From UBA3478 sp964217345 (GTDB lineage Bacteria > Bacteroidota > Bacteroidia > Flavobacteriales > Flavobacteriaceae): 43,103 bases of DNA. Below, piece after piece: positions 1 through 6,995 of this stretch. The stretch is taken from assembly GCA_964217345.1 (NCBI GenBank), contig CAXPJI010000008.1, forward strand, positions 1 to 43,103, in the 5' to 3' direction. Each line of letters starts with the position of its first letter. Position 1 is the stretch's first letter. A program made the translations under genes and the position numbers. Under the pieces are notes generated by a model that was not told the DNA's origin, searched no databases, and worked only from the letters and a program-made list of their open reading frames with translations.

Positions 1-1
1 A

Positions 2-619
2 GTAATCCCTGCACTGTCTGAGGAGAATTTTAAAACCCTTTTCTCCATCGAACTTATCGATTTAGAGTCGCATCCAAAACTTAGAGCGCTCGGATACAAA
101 ACGGACATCCAGCGTTTTGAAAGAAGACTCCAACGAAGTAATCTGTTACCCGAAGTCACCCTAGATTATCAGTGGCTATCAGAAACTGACCCGAGTCAAA
201 ATTTCAATCTTGCTTTAGATCCCAATAATAGTACTACGAAACTGAAAGTAGGGCTTCCGCTCTTTTTGCGAAAAGAACGTTCGGCATTGAAGCTTGCCAG
301 TTTAAAACTCCAGGATGCAACCTTAGAACAGGAGCGTGTTTACATCGAACTAAAAAATAAATTAGCCGCACTAAATACAGCCTCAGAATCGCTTTCTCGC
401 CAACGTCTCCTAGCCAACTCCATGGTTATAGATTACACGACGCTCTTTAAAGGAGAACAACAAAAGTTTGAGGCTGGAGAAAGCTCGCTTTTCCTAGTCA
501 ACTCGAGAGAATCAAAGCTCATCGAAGCCACACTGAAGGCCATTGATACCGAAGTGGAGCAAAAAATGGCTTTAGCTGAATTCTACTTCAATTCAACCTT
601 TCAAAGTATCAAGGAATAA
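2..619 (+). CDS. TolC-family outer membrane efflux protein, C-terminal part (5' end outside window)
   Basis: The reading frame is open from the first bases of the window to TAA at 617-619, giving about 205 visible residues, roughly the C-terminal half of a 400-480 aa outer membrane factor. The visible part has the family's layout: a long helical segment beginning near SHPKLRALGYK, a strand-like stretch (LPEVTLDYQW, then KVGLPLFLRKER) and a second long, charged amphipathic helix with the typical FEAGESSLFLVNSRE segment. Such proteins form the trimeric outer membrane channel of RND or ABC exporters; the partner genes would lie to the left. The TTG at 266 is not the true start because the frame continues upstream. 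Its last 11 bases overlap the end of the convergent glpD. Family assignment is good; the substrate cannot be told. Confidence 0.8.
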   Translation, partial: VIPALSEENFKTLFSIELIDLESHPKLRALGYKTDIQRFERRLQRSNLLPEVTLDYQWLSETDPSQNFNLALDPNNSTTKLKVGLPLFLRKERSALKLASLKLQDATLEQERVYIELKNKLAALNTASESLSRQRLLANSMVIDYTTLFKGEQQKFEAGESSLFLVNSRESKLIEATLKAIDTEVEQKMALAEFYFNSTFQSIKE

Positions 620-2162
620 GATAAGTAGAGGCAACCTCTTCAAAAGCATGAAGCTGTTCAGATACCCATTGCTCGTCCTTGTTTAGGAATTCTGCCATGA
701 GCTGAGCAACTACAGGCGCAATTCTTAAGGTTTCCTTCGCATTTAAAAACAAACCTCGGTGTCTTCGAGCTAAAACATCTTCAAGGGTGACAGCCATCTC
801 TTCAGCACACGCCCAATGAACCATGTTTGGACTAATATAAAATGCTTCAGAAAGGGAATCATTCCCGAAAGATAATTCTCGAATTTTTTCAGCATCCGTG
901 CCATAAGCGTGCATAGGATCTGACCAGTCGGCATTATAGTCATATCCGTGAATCGGTAGTAATTCGGTAGAGGATTTTCTCTCGGGTAGTCCCCCAACCG
1001 TAATAGCTGTGTTAATGGTATCCTCGGCTATTTTTCTGTAGGTAGTCCATTTACCTCCCAGGATACTAAGCAGCCCACTAGTACTTACCATGACCTTGTG
1101 GTGTCTCGAGACCTCCTTAGTCGATTCTGAGTCATTGTTTGACGCTGCCAGCGGACGTAATCCAGAAAACACACTAAGAACATCCTCTCTTTTAGGCATA
1201 CGACTCATGTAGGCGCTTGCATTTTCTAATACAAAATCAATTTCTTCTTCAAGGGGCTTTGGCTCAAAATCAATTGAATCAATAGCAGTGTCTGTCGTAC
1301 CCACGACCACGTAATCATTCCAAGGAACCGCAAATAACACTCTGCCATCTGTAGTTTGAGGAACCATAATGGCATGCTTCCCATCTAAGAAAGAGCCGTC
1401 TAAAACCAGGTGTATTCCTTGACTGGGTCGGATACGGACAGGTGTTCCTGGCTGGTCCATTTGAATTACGCTGTCTGAAAAAACCCCAGTAGCGTTGATG
1501 ACCACTTTTGCCTCAATGCTGTAGGTATCCCCGTTTAATGTATCCTTTGCAGTGACTCCCGTAATCATTTCGCTCTCATCCTTAATCAAATCCTCAACAG
1601 AGAGATAGTTTAAAAGCGTAGCTCCATGATTTTCGGCTGTTTGCGCCATTGAAACCGCCATTCGTGCATCGTCAAATTGACCATCATGATAAATTACTCC
1701 ACCACGAAGCCCCTCTTTCTTAACGTTAGGGATAAGAGCCAAGGTTTCTTCTCGGTCGAGTAAAGTACTAGGCCCCAGACCCAATTTACCCGCCATCATA
1801 TCGTAAACCTTAAGGCCTAACCCATAAAAAGGACTATTCCACCAATCATAAGAAGGGATTACAAAACTCAAATCTTGCACTAAATGAGGTGCATTTTTAC
1901 GCATAATTCCACGCTCGCGGAGCGCTTCAATAACGAGTGATATATCGCCGTTCTGCAAATAGCGAACCCCACCGTGTACGAGCTTGGTACTACGAGAAGA
2001 AGTTCCTTTGGCAAAATCGTATTTCTCTAACAATAGTGTTTTGTAACCTCTAGAAGCCGCATCAATTGCCGAACCTATTCCTGAGGCGCCTCCGCCGATA
2101 ATAACAATATCCCAAGGTTTCTTACGCGATTGAACTCGTTTAAGATTTTGAGCGCGATTCAT
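609..2162 (-). CDS. glpD: Aerobic-type glycerol-3-phosphate dehydrogenase/oxidase, FAD-dependent
   Basis: 517 aa, full length for the family. It oxidises sn-glycerol-3-phosphate to dihydroxyacetone phosphate with FAD, passing electrons to quinone at the inner face of the cytoplasmic membrane. The N-terminus carries the Rossmann FAD motif (IIGGGASGIGSAIDAASRG), followed by the family signature TSSRSTKLVHGGVRYLQ. Further on are the FAD-oxidoreductase segment LFAVPWNDYVVVGTTDT and GGKWTTYRKIAED, then the C-terminal helical domain of bacterial GlpD. ATG is at 2162, only 2 bases after the stop of the MntR/DtxR-like gene, so the two are probably co-transcribed. glpK and glpF are in the same window but 18 kb away on the other strand, so the glycerol pathway is split. 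The 3' end overlaps the convergent efflux gene by 11 bases. Confidence 0.95.
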   Translation of the reverse strand: MNRAQNLKRVQSRKKPWDIVIIGGGASGIGSAIDAASRGYKTLLLEKYDFAKGTSSRSTKLVHGGVRYLQNGDISLVIEALRERGIMRKNAPHLVQDLSFVIPSYDWWNSPFYGLGLKVYDMMAGKLGLGPSTLLDREETLALIPNVKKEGLRGGVIYHDGQFDDARMAVSMAQTAENHGATLLNYLSVEDLIKDESEMITGVTAKDTLNGDTYSIEAKVVINATGVFSDSVIQMDQPGTPVRIRPSQGIHLVLDGSFLDGKHAIMVPQTTDGRVLFAVPWNDYVVVGTTDTAIDSIDFEPKPLEEEIDFVLENASAYMSRMPKREDVLSVFSGLRPLAASNNDSESTKEVSRHHKVMVSTSGLLSILGGKWTTYRKIAEDTINTAITVGGLPERKSSTELLPIHGYDYNADWSDPMHAYGTDAEKIRELSFGNDSLSEAFYISPNMVHWACAEEMAVTLEDVLARRHRGLFLNAKETLRIAPVVAQLMAEFLNKDEQWVSEQLHAFEEVASTYLIP

Positions 2163-2164
2163 AA

Positions 2165-2578
2165 TTAAGATTTAAACGAATGTTTGGGTATGGGTGTACC
2201 GTGCGGATCATGACTGAAATTGGCCATCATCTCTTGCATCCGTTTAAAAAACTCCGGATGTTTCACATGTTCTAATTCCTCTGCGATTTCATGAACCTCG
2301 TCTGGATCAAATCCCATGTTTTCTACCAAGAAAGTTTCGATGAGTCGATGTTTAGCCACAATCATTTTCGCGTGCTCCTGTCCTTTTTCAGTAAGGTAAA
2401 TCGGTTTGTAAGCCTCGGTCTTAACTAGTCCTAATTGAACTAAATCCTTGAGCATATTAGACACCGTAGACTTGCTCACTGCAAAGCGCTTGCTCAGTGC
2501 AGTTACAGTAACCCCTTCTTTCTTCTCATTGAAGTGATAGAGTGCCTTTAAATAATTTTCCTTTTCAATGGTGGGCAT
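2165..2578 (-). CDS. Short MntR/DtxR-type metal-dependent transcriptional regulator
   Basis: 137 aa. An N-terminal winged helix-turn-helix (about residues 5-62; recognition region SKRFAVSKSTVSNMLKDL) is followed by the helical metal-binding and dimerisation domain. His77 and the cluster Glu100/Glu103/His104 in AEELEHVKHPEF match the metal ligands of MntR. The tail contains HDPHGTPIPK, like the conserved C-P-H-G-x-P-I-P segment of DtxR proteins but with Asp replacing Cys. It ends there, without the SH3-like FeoA domain, so it is MntR-sized. It is expected to be a Mn2+ or Fe2+-responsive repressor. It sits 2 bases upstream of glpD, an unexpected pairing. A TAnnTTTG box lies 20 bases before its ATG. 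Metal identity is not decidable from the sequence. Confidence 0.85.
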   Translation of the reverse strand: MPTIEKENYLKALYHFNEKKEGVTVTALSKRFAVSKSTVSNMLKDLVQLGLVKTEAYKPIYLTEKGQEHAKMIVAKHRLIETFLVENMGFDPDEVHEIAEELEHVKHPEFFKRMQEMMANFSHDPHGTPIPKHSFKS

Positions 2579-2597
2579 TGATAGCAGCTTTGAATCT

Positions 2598-2605
2598 CAA
2601 AATTA
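2598..2605 (-). promoter_or_regulatory. Candidate -7 box (TAATTTTG) for the mntR-like/glpD unit
   Basis: On the minus strand this reads TAATTTTG, a full match to the Bacteroidota -7 consensus TAnnTTTG, 20 bases before the ATG at 2578 and inside the 61-base gap after the aldehyde dehydrogenase gene. I found no TTG 17-23 bases upstream, so the -33 element is missing or divergent. Confidence 0.4.
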
Positions 2606-2639
2606 AGGATTTAAGACGGCCTTTAAGATGAAGTTATAG

Positions 2640-4028
2640 TTAACTCAGCCTGCTATTGATTCCTAAAAGTGTCTTAAGCGCTTTGAGCTTTCCTTTGTAA
2701 GGGGCGTATCGAAGCGGCAAGTCGAGCCAAGTAGCGCGATATAAAACGGGCTTTTCGCGACTAAATGTATCGAAACCGTACTTACCATGATAACTTCCGT
2801 AACCACTATTCCCTACCCCTCCGAAAGGAAGACTGTTTTCAGCGATCATCATGATGGTGTCATTTACTGCAGCCTGACCGAACGAATAGGTAGTTAAAAG
2901 TTTTTCGGCAAACGACTTGTTCTTAGAAAAAACATAAAAGGCTAGAGGATTCGGATGATTTCTCAGCCACTGGTCCATCTCTTTAGAATTGTTATAGCTA
3001 ATAACCGGTAACACAGGACCAAAAATCTCCTCTTGCATCACCGAAGAATCTCCAGTAACATCCACCAAAATGGTCGGAGAAACATAACACTTATCTTCAT
3101 CCGTTACCCCGCCATAATACACGGTCGCCTCACCAATGAAACGATTCATTCGAGCTACGTGTTTCGGGTGGATCAATCGTCCGTAATCTTCACTTTCTAA
3201 TGCCGATTTACCGTAAGCCTTTTCAATCTGAGCCACCAAAGCCCGAAGTAGGGACTCCTTTACAGACTCGTGCACTAGCAGATAATCTGGCGCAATACAA
3301 GTTTGACCAACATTGAGTAATTTTCCCCAAACAATGCGACGTGCAGTTAATTCTAAGGGAGCAGTTTCATCAATCACACAGGGTGATTTACCTCCTAACT
3401 CAAGGGTACATGGGGTAAGGTATTCTGCAGCCGCTTTGGCAACAATTTTACCTACTCCAACACTACCCGTAAAGAAAATATAATCCCAAGAATGACTCAG
3501 TAGTTCAGTACTCGTTTGCGCATCTCCCAATACCACCGTTACATGCGAAGGATCAAATACTTCTTCTACGATTCTTTTTAATAGCTGACTCGTCTTTTCA
3601 GAGTATTCACTGGGCTTTAGAACTACCGTATTACCAGCAGCAACGGCTGAAACTAGAGGAGTTAGACTGAGCTGAAAAGGGTAATTCCATGGTGCAATAT
3701 GCAACGTCACTCCGTAAGGGTCCTTGATCACTTTTGCCTTCGCGGGAAATGATGCTAAACCTACAGAACGAGATTCAGAAGCACTCCATCGACCCAGATG
3801 TTTAAGAGTATGGGTAATTTCAGACTGAACATAACTAATTTCTGTGGCCACAGATTCAAAAGCAGACTTTCCTAAATCGTCTGCTAGGGCCTGAAGGATT
3901 TCAGATTCATGGCTACTGATCGCAGCCGAAAGTCTTTTCAGCGCGGCTTTTCTAAAAGGGATAGAACGCGAAGCGCCGGCTTCGAAGAACCGGCGCTGCT
4001 TATCGATTATTTCAGCAATTAAACTCAT
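2640..4028 (-). CDS. Class-3-type NAD(P)-dependent aldehyde dehydrogenase
   Basis: 462 aa, the short length typical of ALDH3 / fatty aldehyde / coniferyl aldehyde dehydrogenases rather than the 480-500 aa of ALDH1/2. It oxidises aldehydes to carboxylic acids. Visible motifs: the cofactor segment IAPWNYPFQL (111-120), TGSVGVGK (187-194), LELGGKSPCVID with the general base Glu210, and the nucleophile Cys244 in NVGQTCIAPDYLL. The C-terminal ENSLPFGGVGNSGYGSYHGKYGFDTFS is characteristic of the ALDH3 group. It lies 20 bases downstream of a YceI gene on the same strand, and 61 bases upstream of the mntR-like gene. The natural substrate is unknown; long-chain aldehydes are likely from the class but are not shown here. 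Confidence 0.92.
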   Translation of the reverse strand: MSLIAEIIDKQRRFFEAGASRSIPFRKAALKRLSAAISSHESEILQALADDLGKSAFESVATEISYVQSEITHTLKHLGRWSASESRSVGLASFPAKAKVIKDPYGVTLHIAPWNYPFQLSLTPLVSAVAAGNTVVLKPSEYSEKTSQLLKRIVEEVFDPSHVTVVLGDAQTSTELLSHSWDYIFFTGSVGVGKIVAKAAAEYLTPCTLELGGKSPCVIDETAPLELTARRIVWGKLLNVGQTCIAPDYLLVHESVKESLLRALVAQIEKAYGKSALESEDYGRLIHPKHVARMNRFIGEATVYYGGVTDEDKCYVSPTILVDVTGDSSVMQEEIFGPVLPVISYNNSKEMDQWLRNHPNPLAFYVFSKNKSFAEKLLTTYSFGQAAVNDTIMMIAENSLPFGGVGNSGYGSYHGKYGFDTFSREKPVLYRATWLDLPLRYAPYKGKLKALKTLLGINSRLS

Positions 4029-4048
4029 TGCTCTAAATTAACGAAAAC

Positions 4049-4603
4049 TTAGAAAGCAAGGGTTGCTTCAAGCTTGATATCATCTAAGATTAACTTATCT
4101 CCTAAATTTTCGAAGAATGATCCTGATCTAAAGCGAACATCAAATTTCGCACGGTTAAAGGTCATAGCTGCATTGTAGCCGTTCGCACCATTTGAAGTAA
4201 AATGAACCTCAGCTGGTTGAGTGATTCCTTTGATGGTTAAATCCCCTTTCGCATGAAATGATCCGTCACGAAGCTTAGATACATCCGTTAAGATTAAAAA
4301 AGCTTTCTCGAATTTGTCAATCGAAAAGAAATCATCTGAACTCAGGTGTCCCGCTAACTTATCAGCCCACTCACCGGTAAGGTCTTCAACCTTTAAGGTA
4401 GTCATGTCGATTTCAAAGGCTCCACCGGTGATGTCACCGTTAGACACCTGAAGGTCTGCCTTAGAGAATGAAAGGGATCCGAAATGGGTCTTGCCCGTAA
4501 CATCAGATCCAGACCACTTTAGATTGCTAGAGGCTAGGTTTACATTTTGTGCAGATAGACTGATCGTAAAAACAGCAGTCAGTAATAATAGAATACGTTT
4601 CAT
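4049..4603 (-). CDS. YceI-family secreted lipocalin-like protein (copy 1)
   Basis: 184 aa from the ATG at 4603. An upstream in-frame start at 4642 would put 13 charged residues in front of the signal peptide, so 4603 is preferred. A signal peptide (MKRILLLLTAVFTISLSAQ) precedes a beta-rich YceI domain: NLKWSGSDVTGKTHFGSL, GGAFEIDMTTL, HLSSDDFFSIDKF, KGDLTIKGITQPAEV and a final strand ending KLEATLAF. The family forms a lipocalin-like barrel; a Thermus member binds a polyisoprenoid, and in E. coli YceI is encoded beside a cytochrome b561. It is thus periplasmic or secreted and probably binds an apolar ligand. A second, divergent YceI gene lies at 5262-5804. The 86 bases upstream of the start are AT-rich with no clear promoter match. 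Confidence 0.9.
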   Translation of the reverse strand: MKRILLLLTAVFTISLSAQNVNLASSNLKWSGSDVTGKTHFGSLSFSKADLQVSNGDITGGAFEIDMTTLKVEDLTGEWADKLAGHLSSDDFFSIDKFEKAFLILTDVSKLRDGSFHAKGDLTIKGITQPAEVHFTSNGANGYNAAMTFNRAKFDVRFRSGSFFENLGDKLILDDIKLEATLAF

Positions 4604-4689
4604 GGTTTGAATTTTTCTTTTAAAGGTACAAGCAAAATTCAACCCTGTAGGTTAAAAAGCGGAGAAAACTTAATCTAGATTAAGAAGGG

Positions 4690-5172
4690 CTAGGCTACCT
4701 CTCGCTCGAAAGCGATATAATGAGTGAGGTTGTTTGCTTTATTGTAAAGCGGTACAATCTTAACCTTACATAGGTAGGCCTCACCATTTTTACGGTAATT
4801 GGTAATTGAGGCGGTAAAAGGCTTATTAGTAGAAAGACCTTTGTGAAACTGTGAACGCTCCTCATCTTTAGTACCAGGGCCGTGAAGCATCGTTGGCTGT
4901 TTACCTACAATCTCATAGGCATTGTAGCCGGTCATTTCAGTAAATCCGCCATCTACCCATATCACTTTGTTATTACTATCGCTGATAATAATGGCTTGAT
5001 AATCATTGTAATCTTCGGCAGCAATCTCAATAGGTGTAACCCATGAATAGTTATTGGCAAATCGGGAATATACCTCTTCTAAGTGCTTACCGTTAAGCTC
5101 TTGACAAAGCCTGTGGTAATGTTCTAAAAAGAAGTCTCCAGCAATAAGAGGAAGTGAGCCAGTTGTTGGCAT
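4690..5172 (-). CDS. Stand-alone PAS-domain protein
   Basis: 160 aa from the ATG at 5172; an in-frame TTG two codons earlier is less likely. A helical N-terminal 45 residues (LEHYHRLCQELNGKHLEEVY) precede one PAS domain of about 100 residues: AIIISDSNNKVIWVDGGFTEMTG, then YEIVGKQPTMLHGPGT and the final strands AYLCKVKIVPLYNKANNL and HYIAFERE. There is no kinase, GGDEF, EAL or DNA-binding domain. The position of the photoactive Cys of LOV domains (GRNCRFLQ) is occupied by GKQPTMLHG, so it is not a flavin photoreceptor of the LOV type. It probably acts as a small sensory or protein-interaction module. It has its own promoter-like element at 5192-5221, in the 89-base gap between the two YceI genes. 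Function is unknown. Confidence 0.85.
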   Translation of the reverse strand: MPTTGSLPLIAGDFFLEHYHRLCQELNGKHLEEVYSRFANNYSWVTPIEIAAEDYNDYQAIIISDSNNKVIWVDGGFTEMTGYNAYEIVGKQPTMLHGPGTKDEERSQFHKGLSTNKPFTASITNYRKNGEAYLCKVKIVPLYNKANNLTHYIAFEREVA

Positions 5173-5191
5173 AAACAAAAATTTATTACTG

Positions 5192-5221
5192 TAAAATTAA
5201 TATATTTTTTGATTGAATCAA
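5192..5221 (-). promoter_or_regulatory. Candidate promoter of the PAS gene (TTG - N19 - TAATTTTA)
   Basis: On the minus strand TTG (5219-5221) is followed after 19 bases by TAATTTTA (5192-5199). This matches the Bacteroidota pattern TTG-N17-23-TAnnTTTG except for the last base of the -7 box. The ATG at 5172 is 20 bases further on. The surrounding 5173-5261 gap is very AT-rich and shows nothing else. Confidence 0.5.
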
Positions 5222-5261
5222 CTAAATCGCTGATTTTTAGGAAGAAAGAGTCTGTTTCAGA

Positions 5262-5804
5262 TTAGTTTTTAATGAAAAAAAGCTGAATTTCACATCGTAT
5301 TTGAGATTCGATAGGCTTAAACAAAAATCGAGGTAAACGGATTTTTGTCTGACTTAGGTCTACCGTAAAATCACCTCGAATTACATACTCCAATTCATTT
5401 TCATCGTAGTATAAATCGATGGATTGAGGGATTTTATAACCTGAAAGACCAAATTCACCTCTAACATTCAGTGTATCCTTTTTGTTTAACCTTACATCTT
5501 CACTGTAAAACGAAACTTCTGGGAATTCGATGGCATTAAAAATTCTTAACGCATTAGCGTCTCTATTGGTGCTTTTTGAGTCAAAATCAGCCAAATTTGC
5601 TTTAACAGCGATACGATTTGGTGTATTGTTATCGATTTCAATGACTCCTTTAGGCGAGTTATTCACTCCACTCCACTTATGTGCAGGATGCTTCGCATAA
5701 TAAACGATACTTGATTTTTCTGTATCTAACATCAACCGATTTTGGCTGAAAATGGGTCCAGTGAGAAAAAGAAAGGTGAAAAAAAGGGTTGATCTGAGTA
5801 TCAT
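5262..5804 (-). CDS. YceI-family secreted protein (copy 2)
   Basis: 180 aa. The signal peptide (MILRSTLFFTFLFLTGPIFSQ) is followed by a divergent YceI-like beta domain. Recognisable are SSIVYYAKHPAHKWSGVNN, KGVIEIDNN, IAVKANLADFDSKSTNRDANAL, FNAIEFPEVSFYSE and NVRGEFGLSGYKIPQSIDL; these match the YceI order (the D-S-x-x-x-x-R-D and FPEVSF segments). The start ATG shares one base with the TAA of the preceding membrane gene (TAATG), so the two are translationally coupled. It is the third gene of a Rieske - membrane protein - YceI unit. By analogy with the b561-YceI pairing in proteobacteria, a role linked to membrane redox or lipid binding is inferred. Confidence 0.85.
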   Translation of the reverse strand: MILRSTLFFTFLFLTGPIFSQNRLMLDTEKSSIVYYAKHPAHKWSGVNNSPKGVIEIDNNTPNRIAVKANLADFDSKSTNRDANALRIFNAIEFPEVSFYSEDVRLNKKDTLNVRGEFGLSGYKIPQSIDLYYDENELEYVIRGDFTVDLSQTKIRLPRFLFKPIESQIRCEIQLFFIKN

Positions 5805-6415
5805 TAATCTAATCTTAAAACTAGGGTGGCGGTTGCAAAAGCACCGACGGCCGTATACGCCGCGGCTCGGTGTAGGGATTTATCTCTCTCTTTGTAGTAT
5901 TGGGTAGCGATCATTGCAGAGAGGTGAACAGTGGCTAGCCATTTATGTGCTCTAGCCCCACTGATTCCTTCTTTTCGTGCACTGATTAGTGGTGGAGGGG
6001 AAAATAATGACAAAGCTGCTCCTGTGAAATAAGAAGCAGTGACAAAATTTCCTAGATCCTCATGAGTGTCCTTTAAATCATAATTACCATTGTAGAGTTT
6101 TCCACCAATAACTCCTTGCGCGATCATTCCTGCAAGAGTTATGTACCCTATCGCCTGGTGAGCAGTTAGCATGGATTTTCTCCATTGGAGCTCCTTAACT
6201 CTTTGTTCTCTCGAAAGTGGAGCGATACCCGTCTTTCGCATCAGACCCTTCTCACCCCAAAGTATTTTCTGCGTAAAGAGCATGCGCTCGGGAAGCAAAT
6301 CATCGGATAAACGGTTTTCTGAAGAATCCGTGGTATCGATTAGCCCAAATAGATCCTCTTGCCCAAAAGATAATTGAGCAGTTATGAGCATAAGAAGAAG
6401 TAATCGTCCTTTCAC
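5804..6415 (-). CDS. Secreted/membrane protein with four His-containing helices (cytochrome b561-like layout), function unknown
   Basis: 203 aa. Start is GTG (6413-6415), sharing one base with the TAG of the Rieske gene (TAGTG). A signal peptide (MKGRLLLLMLITAQLSFGQ) and a polar region of about 65 residues are followed by four hydrophobic helices, about residues 84-105, 118-140, 155-172 and 181-201. Histidines sit near helix ends: His86, His118, His157, His164, His182. This arrangement resembles four-helix haem b membrane proteins such as cytochrome b561, but I recognise no diagnostic family motif. The neighbours on either side (Rieske lipoprotein upstream, YceI downstream) support an electron-transfer role by context. 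The alternative is an unrelated conserved Bacteroidota membrane protein. Haem binding is inference, not shown. Confidence 0.7.
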   Translation of the reverse strand: MKGRLLLLMLITAQLSFGQEDLFGLIDTTDSSENRLSDDLLPERMLFTQKILWGEKGLMRKTGIAPLSREQRVKELQWRKSMLTAHQAIGYITLAGMIAQGVIGGKLYNGNYDLKDTHEDLGNFVTASYFTGAALSLFSPPPLISARKEGISGARAHKWLATVHLSAMIATQYYKERDKSLHRAAAYTAVGAFATATLVLRLD

Positions 6416-6948
6416 TATTTCTGAATCGTCAATGTTTGATCGGTAATCGATGTGGTATACGAGACGAGTTTACCGGTGGTATTGTTTGATCCACAGCTTA
6501 CCTCTTCACCTTGGTCGGTATTAAAAATATTTCCGTGAACTCCACAGGTAAAGGTATTGTCGTTATTGTAGGTCCAACTATTTTTAGCCCCATTGTGCGG
6601 ACAACAATTATCAAAAGCTAAGATTTGTGAATCTGAGACTCTTAATAAAAGTACTCCAGCATTAAGGATGTTTACGTTTCCACCCACCGTTTCGAGATCC
6701 TTAAAATTATCACTACTAAGGTCAACGGTTACCATATTTCCGTTTACGGTAAAGCCAGAAGTATTTGTATTTCCTTCACCTCCGGTATTGGTGTTATTGG
6801 AGCCATCACCTCCGATTACATTTACCGTACCTGTTCCTTCAGAGGAGCAGGCCTCAAGAAAAGACAAGCCAAACATTGCAAAAACTACTGTCGGACAGGC
6901 TTTCGTTAAGAAGTCTCTTCGCTTGTTTAAGTGTTTTTCTGTTTTCAT
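6415..6948 (-). CDS. Rieske [2Fe-2S] lipoprotein with Tat-like signal
   Basis: 177 aa. The N-terminus carries a twin-arginine-like KRRDFLTKA, a hydrophobic stretch and a lipobox (LEAC, Cys34), suggesting Tat export of a folded cluster protein and lipid anchoring. A low-complexity Gly/Asn/Thr linker (about 40-65) follows. The Rieske fold has the cluster ligands Cys116-x-His118 (CPHNGA) and Cys135-x-x-His138 (CGVHGNIF). The extra disulfide-forming cysteines of bc1-type Rieske proteins (CTHLGC, CPCHGS) are not conserved, so a lower-potential electron carrier of the dioxygenase or single-domain type is more likely. It is first in a coupled unit with the four-helix protein and YceI copy 2. Confidence 0.9.
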   Translation of the reverse strand: MKTEKHLNKRRDFLTKACPTVVFAMFGLSFLEACSSEGTGTVNVIGGDGSNNTNTGGEGNTNTSGFTVNGNMVTVDLSSDNFKDLETVGGNVNILNAGVLLLRVSDSQILAFDNCCPHNGAKNSWTYNNDNTFTCGVHGNIFNTDQGEEVSCGSNNTTGKLVSYTTSITDQTLTIQK

Positions 6949-6964
6949 TGCTTTTATTTTTGTT

Positions 6965-6972
6965 TAAAGATA
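6965..6972 (-). promoter_or_regulatory. Possible -7 box (TATCTTTA) upstream of the Rieske unit
   Basis: The minus strand reads TATCTTTA, one mismatch to TAnnTTTG, 17 bases before the ATG at 6948, inside the 47-base gap downstream of the GH32 gene. No convincing TTG at -33. Low confidence. Confidence 0.3.
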
Positions 6973-6995
6973 TTAATAAAAGCTTGAACAGAAAA

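Noticed and set aside
266..619. A short 117-residue gene starting at TTG 266
   Set aside because: The same frame is open to the left edge and encodes efflux-protein sequence, so it is the 3' part of a longer gene.
4690..5172. PAS protein as a LOV blue-light receptor
   Set aside because: The G-x-N-C-R-F-L-Q motif with the photoactive cysteine is absent (GKQPTMLHG at that place).
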